From Bombardia bombarda (lineage: Eukaryota > Ascomycota > Sordariomycetes > Sordariales > Lasiosphaeriaceae), in NCBI GenBank assembly GCA_030512295.1, contig JAULSR010000007.1, positions 1,388,501 to 1,452,500 of the forward strand: 64,000 bases of DNA, given 5' to 3'. A model generated the notes under the pieces. That model saw nothing but the letters and a program-made list of their open reading frames with translations, had not been told where the DNA came from and did not search any database. A program made the translations under genes and the position numbers. This document shows, in pieces, positions 58,563 through 64,000 of this stretch. Each line of letters opens with the position of its first letter. The first letter of the stretch is position 1.

Positions 58563-58816
58563 TCACACTACAAGAAAGGTCTCGGCCAAAGAGCTCGAGA
58601 GGAATGTGGCGACGACCTGGTTGGAGAGTTAGCGGGCTGAGGATGCGAAAGATGGAAGATAGACAGAGCAAGATGGGAGCTACTCACGCCGAAGATGGCA
58701 ACGCTCCGCACGACCGAAGCGTTATCGGGCGAGGTCAGGGTGTCGTACGTCGACCTGACGAAGCCCTTTCCCGCCCGGCCACGCCCGCCGGCAATCTGGT
58801 TGCGCTGAGGAGCCAT
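58563..58816 (-). CDS. tom6: Tom6, small subunit of the mitochondrial TOM translocase
   Basis: Exons 58816-58688 and 58616-58563 (intron 58617-58687) give 60 residues. The sequence has a basic Gly/Arg-rich start (RGRAGKGFVRSTYD), the segment TSPDNASVVRSVAIFG, and a single C-terminal membrane helix VVATFLSSSLAETFLVV. This layout is that of fungal Tom6, a tail-anchored outer-membrane protein that stabilises the Tom40-Tom22 core. The intron splits the membrane segment at its start. The gene is too small for many annotation pipelines. It is divergent from the gene at 59251. Confidence 0.85.
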
Positions 58817-59250
58817 TGTGTTGAGTATTGTGTTTGGGTTGAGTTTGCGAATTGGGTGCAGAGAAGAAATAGTCGGCGGAATTCCAGGATGCAGGATGCA
58901 GTTTTTTCCGCTGGAGCAAATTCACGTGCCGTTCGCGCTAAGTCGGCCGAAGAAGTGGGTCGGCGTGGAAGCTACCTAGTTACGTCAGGAGAGCGCAGGT
59001 CGGGTGACGGGGCTCTTCTTGACTTTGCTGCGTGCGCGACGTGCCGTCACCCCACCACGCAGGACCCCGCCACCGCCCAAGTTACAGCGCTCTCTCCCGA
59101 TGTTTCTTTGGCGGGAAACCTCTGTGATCTGGCTCGGAGATGTCCATCTGACAACCCTTTTCAATTGAAGGCGCTGATCATACTTAATACTTTCGACAAT
59201 GCTATGTGCCCCTGAACAACTACAACAAGACCGAATACACGAATCAGAAA
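58817..59250. promoter_or_regulatory. Divergent promoter between tom6 and the acidic protein gene
   Basis: 434 bp between two start codons. No gene and no specific motif recognised. Confidence 0.5.
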
Positions 59251-60230
59251 ATGGCTGACAACCTGGGATTATCCTCCCCAACAACCCAAACTTCTTCCCC
59301 TGGCGCAGAAGCTGGCGCGGTCGCGGGCGCTGGCGCAAGCGCGGGGCCTGGCGGCTTTGTCGTGCCAGCGCTGCCTTCACCAGCACCAAGCTCAACCTCG
59401 ACGAGAGCCAGCTCCATCCCTGGCCTTCCGCGCCCGCGTGGCCACCCACTCCGCCCTGGGTCTGCGAAGGAGGACATGGTGCGCAACTATGTCTCGGATC
59501 GCATGCTGCACATCAGTCGACGCTTCATCAAGAAGAGAGATGGGAAATACGAGGGACTCGAGATGAGCGACGACGTGGTAGGCTACAAGTCTATTAGTGA
59601 GCTATGCAAGGACGCCGAGGGCGTAATCAACATCATTTGGAAGTCGGGCACTCGTGCGTATTTTCCTTTTTCCCATTAACCGTCTACGTGACCGACGAAT
59701 GTTTCTTTAGCTGACACACACCCCGTGATGCAGCCGGCCTCCAAATACCCCTCCTGTTAAACATCGCAGGCGAGTTTGATGGCTGGGTCAACGCGTTCCC
59801 GCCGTCACCATCCGCTACCTTTTCCTTGTTGCGCAAGCTCGACCACTGCTTCGCCAGCCTCTTGTCTGGCCAAGACATCGAGACCAAGGAAACGCTCCCA
59901 GGCTTCGAGAATGGCCTCCGAAAGGGAATGTCCCGGACAGATATGGTCCGCTGCAAGAGCATAGTCGAGCAGACACGCGTTACAATCGTCGAGGTCATGA
60001 CCAAGGAGCCCGAGCAAGAGGAAGACATGGAAGACGATATGGATGCAGACGAACCATTGACGGCCGATGAGACTGAACCCGAAAGCGGACCTGAGGGTCT
60101 AGCTGACCGGAGCAGGAACAATTGGGGTGAAGATGATGACGACGACTTTTACATGGACGTGGCCAGGGTCTATGAGCACACGCTTGTCAAACTCGGCGAG
60201 ACACTTGGTGAAATTGTAGGTGATCTATAA
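59251..60230 (+). CDS. Conserved fungal protein of unknown function, acidic C-terminus
   Basis: Exons 59251-59653 and 59734-60230 give 299 residues. The N-terminal 70 residues are low-complexity Ala/Gly/Pro/Ser. A structured part follows: RNYVSDRMLHISRRFIKK, GYKSISELCKDAEGVINIIW, SGTPGLQIPLLLNIAGEF, FPPSPSATFSLLRKLDHCFA and FENGLRKGMSRTDMVRCKSI. A highly acidic linker (EQEEDMEDDMDADE) and a last helix (YEHTLVKLGETLGE) end the protein. The pattern of conserved helices with an acidic insert resembles an uncharacterised ascomycete family that databases label inconsistently. No enzymatic motif or membrane segment was seen. Probably intracellular. Confidence 0.78.
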
Positions 60231-60795
60231 CATCAAGTCACTGCTCTGTGTGTGCGTTTACGGTGTATTATAGCGAGGCGTGTAACTAGGGGATATGATC
60301 GAACGATTACAAGGAGGCATGACCAAGGGCTTGCAATATCCAACAACATCAGTGGTGCATGATCGCATAAATATGCACGAAGGGTCTTGATCTAAATCCA
60401 TTTGACTCAGATGGCCCAGACAACCATGAACAAACAACAGGCTTCAATTGACTACTTGATCAGCTGCCTGGGCTACATCCATCATCCAACCAATTTTCTG
60501 TTTTAACGCTGAGCTCTGGCCATACAGTTGTGACAAGAATTGCTGCCCAAGCCGAGGATCGGGTCATGCAACCAATGAGCCCAAAACTACTGTATGTCGT
60601 TCTGGGTCACGCGAGCTACGAAGAGTTTCTTGGAGCCCGATTATCGGGGTGAAACAACCGTCAAAAATGACATATGCAGGGTCCGTATCGCGCAATTTCT
60701 CGTGCTCTTTCCAAACAGAATCTATTTTATTCACAGATAACGCTGGTTTTTATTCTACATATCCGTCTGATTCTCATCCATTCACACCCTCCACA
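60231..60795. other. Intergenic
   Basis: About 0.56 kb, presumably the promoter of the transpeptidase gene. Nothing else seen. Confidence 0.5.
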
Positions 60796-62859
60796 ATGGT
60801 AGCCTCCTCCCCATACTCCCCGGGAAGGTTCTCCCCCTTCCCCAGCCGGCGCAGCGTCGTCCACAGCACCAAGGGGATCGTTTCCACCATCTCCCCCCTC
60901 GCCAACGAAGCTGGCCTCCAAATTCTCCGCCAGGGAGGCAACGCAGCCGTAAATTCCTACCACCCCTATCTCTCCCACCTACATAAACTCCTCTACCTCT
61001 TCCGCCTACGTGCCTACACCGCATGAACCAACCCCCTAACAAACGTAAAATCACAAACAGGACGCAGCCATCGCCGCCGCCGCCGTCCTCAACCTCGTCG
61101 ACCCCTCCATGACGGGCATCGGCGGCGACGCCTTTGCCCTCTTCTACGAGGCCAAGACGAAAAAAGTGCACGCCCTGAACGGGTCGGGCCGCTCGGCTGC
61201 GGCTGCCACGCTCGACGATGTCGTTCGCGATCTGGGGATTACTGATCTTGTTCATGGAAGTATACCGAACACGTCGGCGCTGTCGGTAACGGTGCCGGGG
61301 GCGGCAGCCGCGTGGGTTGATGTTGTAGAGAAGTTCGGGTCGGGCAAGGTGACGCTAGGAGAGGTGCTTGCGCCGGCGATTGGGCTGGCGGAGGGGGGCG
61401 GGGCTGTGGGGGAGGTGGCTGCGTTTTATGTGAGTTTTGTTTTGTTTCTTTGTTACTCTTTTGCTGGGGAATAAGCGGTAAAATGAATCGTTTTGGCTGA
61501 TCTGTTGGTGATGGTGTGTGGGCAAAGTGGGCGGCAACCGAAGCCGAGCTTCTGAGTAAACCGAATGGAGTTGAGCTTTTGAAGAAAGACTCGAAGGCGG
61601 AGAGGGGATACAGAGCGCCGAGGGCAGGAGAGTTGTACGGTAACCCGCTGTTGGCGGAAACGTTTCGACGATTGGCGGAACATGGAAAGAGGGGCTTCTA
61701 TGAGGGACCAGTCGCTGAAGCTGTGATCGAGGTGGTGAGAAGCCTTGGTGGTTATTTAACGCTTGATGATCTTAAGAGCCATGGAGAAATGGGCAGTGAG
61801 ATTACGGAACCTGTTTCTTTGAGATTATGGCAGCTAGCAGATGAAGAGCACCAGGAGATTGATCTCTGGGAACACCCGCCGAACGGCCAGGGGATTGTCG
61901 CGTTGATGGCACTAGGGATATTGCAGGCATTTGAGAGAGATGGAAAGATACGGAGATATGGGTCAAGGGATCATAACTCGATTGAGTAAGTTGTTGCCAT
62001 TCACGCTGTTGAGATCAGAACTGACCTATTGTAAAGATATCTCCACGCCCTAATCGAAGCTCTGAAAATCGCCTTTTCCGACGGCAGTTGGTTCATCACG
62101 GACCCCCATAGCTCAGAACCAGTCACGACGCAATCCCTCATCTCAGACGAATATCTCTCCTCCCGGGCAAAGCTCTTCTCCCCGTCCACAGTAACAACCG
62201 ACCTGACCCCCGGCTCACCAGCCCATAAAACCAGCGACACCGTCTACCTCGCGGTGACCGACCCCGAAGGCAACGCCTGCTCCTTCGTCAACAGCGTTGC
62301 CGACACCTTTGGCAGCCGCATCGTGCCCGCCGGCACAGGGTTTGTCCTCCAGAATCGTGGAGCGGGCTTCCACCTCAACCCGGCGCATCCAAATGCCTAC
62401 GCGCCCAACAAGCGTCCGTACAACACCATCATTCCAGCTATGGTCACGAATGCCAGCGACGGGAGTCTGAACACAGTCCTGGGCGTCATGGGCGGAGCCA
62501 TGCAGCCGCAGGGCCACGTCCAGGTGCTGCTGAACATGGTCATGTTTGGGATGAACCCCCAGGAGGCGCTGGACGCGCCGAGAGTGTGCATCGGCGTGGC
62601 ACTTCCTGGGAAGAGCACGGATCCTGGGAAGAAGGTGGATAGGACTGTGTATGTGGAGGAGGGCATTGCCGAGAAGACGGTGAGGGGGTTGGAGGGGATG
62701 GGGCATGAGGTGAAGAGGGTGGAGGACTGGAACAGGGCTTTGTTTGGACGGGGGCAGGTGATTCGGGTGAAGACGGGCGAGGTTGAGGGAGTTAAGGAGA
62801 GGGTGTACTCGGCCGGAAGTGATGGGAGGGGTGATGGAGCTGCTGTGGCCATGATTTGA
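60796..62859 (+). CDS. Gamma-glutamyltranspeptidase family enzyme (Ntn hydrolase)
   Basis: Exons 60796-60948, 61061-61429, 61528-61985 and 62037-62859 give 600 residues. Motifs in order: GIVSTISPLANEAGLQILRQ, GGNAADAAIAAAAVLNLVDP, SMTGIGGDAFALFY, LNGSGRSA, SVTVPGAAAAWVD, ELYGNPLLAETF and HPPNGQGIVALMAL. Autocleavage is expected before Thr395 in HKTSDTVYLAVTD, followed by CSFVNS and FGSRIVPAGTGFVLQNRG of the small subunit. RPYNTIIPAMV and the GGAMQPQGHVQVL motif end the fold. There is no clear signal peptide, so it is probably not secreted by the classical route. This subgroup (SDTVYL rather than the THxS of glutathione-active GGT) is closer to cephalosporin-acylase-like members, so glutathione may not be the substrate. 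Confidence 0.9.
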
Positions 62860-63366
62860 GGGGGCCTGAAGGTGAAGTCTCCCTGATTTCCATACCTCGG
62901 TGTTATTGGAGGTCCCGAACGAATCATGGGATGTGTTACACTCGCATTAAAATGACATATTTTTGACATTAAACAACTGACCGTCCCGTCGGCTATATCA
63001 CGGGCAACGCCGTTCTGGGAACTTCGATTCCGAAGTTTGCGTCGAGGCCGCAAGAGGACTTTCATCCCAAAATCTATCTCAGGTCATTTCGGTTCCGAGG
63101 TCATTCTGGTCTGAGGGACTCTGGCAGGTCTCCCATTAGCATCTCCAGAAGGACTGACAAGTCAACTGACTCATCGGTCCAAAGTTTTTGCGTCCGGGTT
63201 TCCTGGCTATTTATTTACATTCGTCCATGTCGCCTGGTCATGTCCACGGTCTCTCTCTACACAGCACACCACGAAGCAATTACAAGTACTCCTCCCCTGC
63301 TTTCACTACCCAACTTCAGCGTCACTACCAACAACCCGACCGCCACAGACGGCCTTTACCAACAAC
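62860..63366. other. Intergenic
   Basis: About 0.5 kb, promoter of the gene at the right edge. Nothing else seen. Confidence 0.5.
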
Positions 63367-64000
63367 ATGATCGCCACGCTCCTTCTTGCCATCTTTCTTG
63401 GCGTTCTTGTGGACTTTACCAGCGCCGCCGGTTACCCGCCACACTTCCCCATCCGCCACCCTAGCCTCAGCATCCTTGATGCACGCACCCATCCTGAACC
63501 AGGACAGGTCTTGTGAGTGAAGCTGCCTCTTTACTTTGCCCGTGCATCGACACCTTAGTCTCTGCTCTTGTTGCTAACGAGAAGCACCTGCCGCTTCTCC
63601 CTTGAGCTGGCCTACTCCGACGATGGTACCCATGCCGTCTGCAATATTTCCTTTCCCTCGTCCGCCGCACAGAATGCAGGCTTTTTCGGTAATACTATGC
63701 CTACGGAATATCCATGCGAACATTCGTGCGGCGACGCGTCGTGTCCGGTATCTTTCGGATGGACCCAGGACAATTCCACGGCCGACTTAAACCTGTACTT
63801 CGACGTGTACACGACCCTTGACGATAGCCTGTATATGCGCACCATCGTATCGTACAGGATTCCGTCCTGGAACATTGCCATTTCGACGGCCGGCACGGGA
63901 GACCAAACTTTGCAGACGTATATGGGTCCACAACAAGTGATGGCAACAACATTTGAGGTTGCAGATGTGTGTACGACTGACGGGACGCACTGTTTGATGT
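63367..64000 (+). CDS. Secreted cysteine-containing protein, 3' end missing
   Basis: Exon 1 (63367-63512) encodes a signal peptide (IATLLLAIFLGVLVDFTSAA) and a short mature start. An intron (63513-63584) joins it in frame to a second exon that stays open to the window edge. Recognisable features are FTCRFSLELAYSDDG, a Cys cluster EYPCEHSCGDASCPVSFGW, and alternating hydrophobic strands after it, suggesting a beta-rich disulfide-bonded fold. I do not recognise the family. Other frames in the second exon are interrupted or lack homology. Secreted location is inferred from the signal peptide only. Confidence 0.65.

Noticed and set aside
1..64000. CRISPR arrays, bacterial operons or insertion sequences
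   Set aside because: No spaced repeats or transposases; intron-rich fungal genes throughout.

Overview
The window is nuclear DNA from a filamentous ascomycete. Protein genes are split by short GT-AG introns (mostly 50-110 bp) and intron-defined exons splice in frame. Gene families are fungal: SAT-type non-reducing PKS, STE2 pheromone receptor, Tom6, DUF1996, small secreted cysteine-rich proteins. Two nuclear tRNAs are present. Gene content would fit Eurotiomycetes, but the species cannot be named from sequence alone. All exon models were built by eye from frame, splice consensus and family motifs.

1-22 kb: a secondary-metabolite cluster. It holds an FAD phenol-hydroxylase-type monooxygenase (-, runs off the left edge), a divergent O-methyltransferase (+), a three-repeat Myb regulator (-), a roughly 4-kb gene-poor gap, a non-reducing polyketide synthase SAT-KS-MAT-PT-ACP-ACP-TE (-), and, divergent from it, an adenylation-thiolation-reductase enzyme (+) of the aryl-acid-reductase type. 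Inferred chemistry: the PKS makes a small unmethylated aromatic acid (orsellinic-acid type), the A-T-R enzyme reduces it to the aldehyde, and the monooxygenase and O-methyltransferase decorate the ring. The PKS carries an apparent 1-base deletion in the KS domain, so it is either broken or mis-sequenced. A short-chain dehydrogenase remnant with an internal deletion follows the reductase.

24-28.6 kb: a secreted alpha/beta hydrolase (-) and a secreted FAD-linked oxidoreductase (+).

28.8-37.5 kb: the most unusual part. This is an array of secreted proteins built from one approximately 130-residue, ten-cysteine module: a four-module protein (-), two single-module genes (+) with matching exon architecture, and a decaying copy. 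Two copies have lost cysteines 3 and 5 together, which predicts a C3-C5 disulfide. I do not recognise the module.

38-47 kb: a methyltransferase relic, then housekeeping genes: indoleamine 2,3-dioxygenase (-), ESCRT-I subunit Vps23/Tsg101 (+) and STE2 alpha-pheromone receptor (-).

47-56 kb: gene-poor, with minisatellite repeats, a collagen-like ORF, poorly supported hypothetical genes, tRNA-Glu, an SGNH/CE3-type esterase (-) and an intron-containing tRNA-Leu.

56-64 kb: a DUF1996 secreted protein (-), Tom6 (-), a conserved acidic protein (+), a gamma-glutamyltranspeptidase (+) and the start of a secreted protein cut by the right edge.
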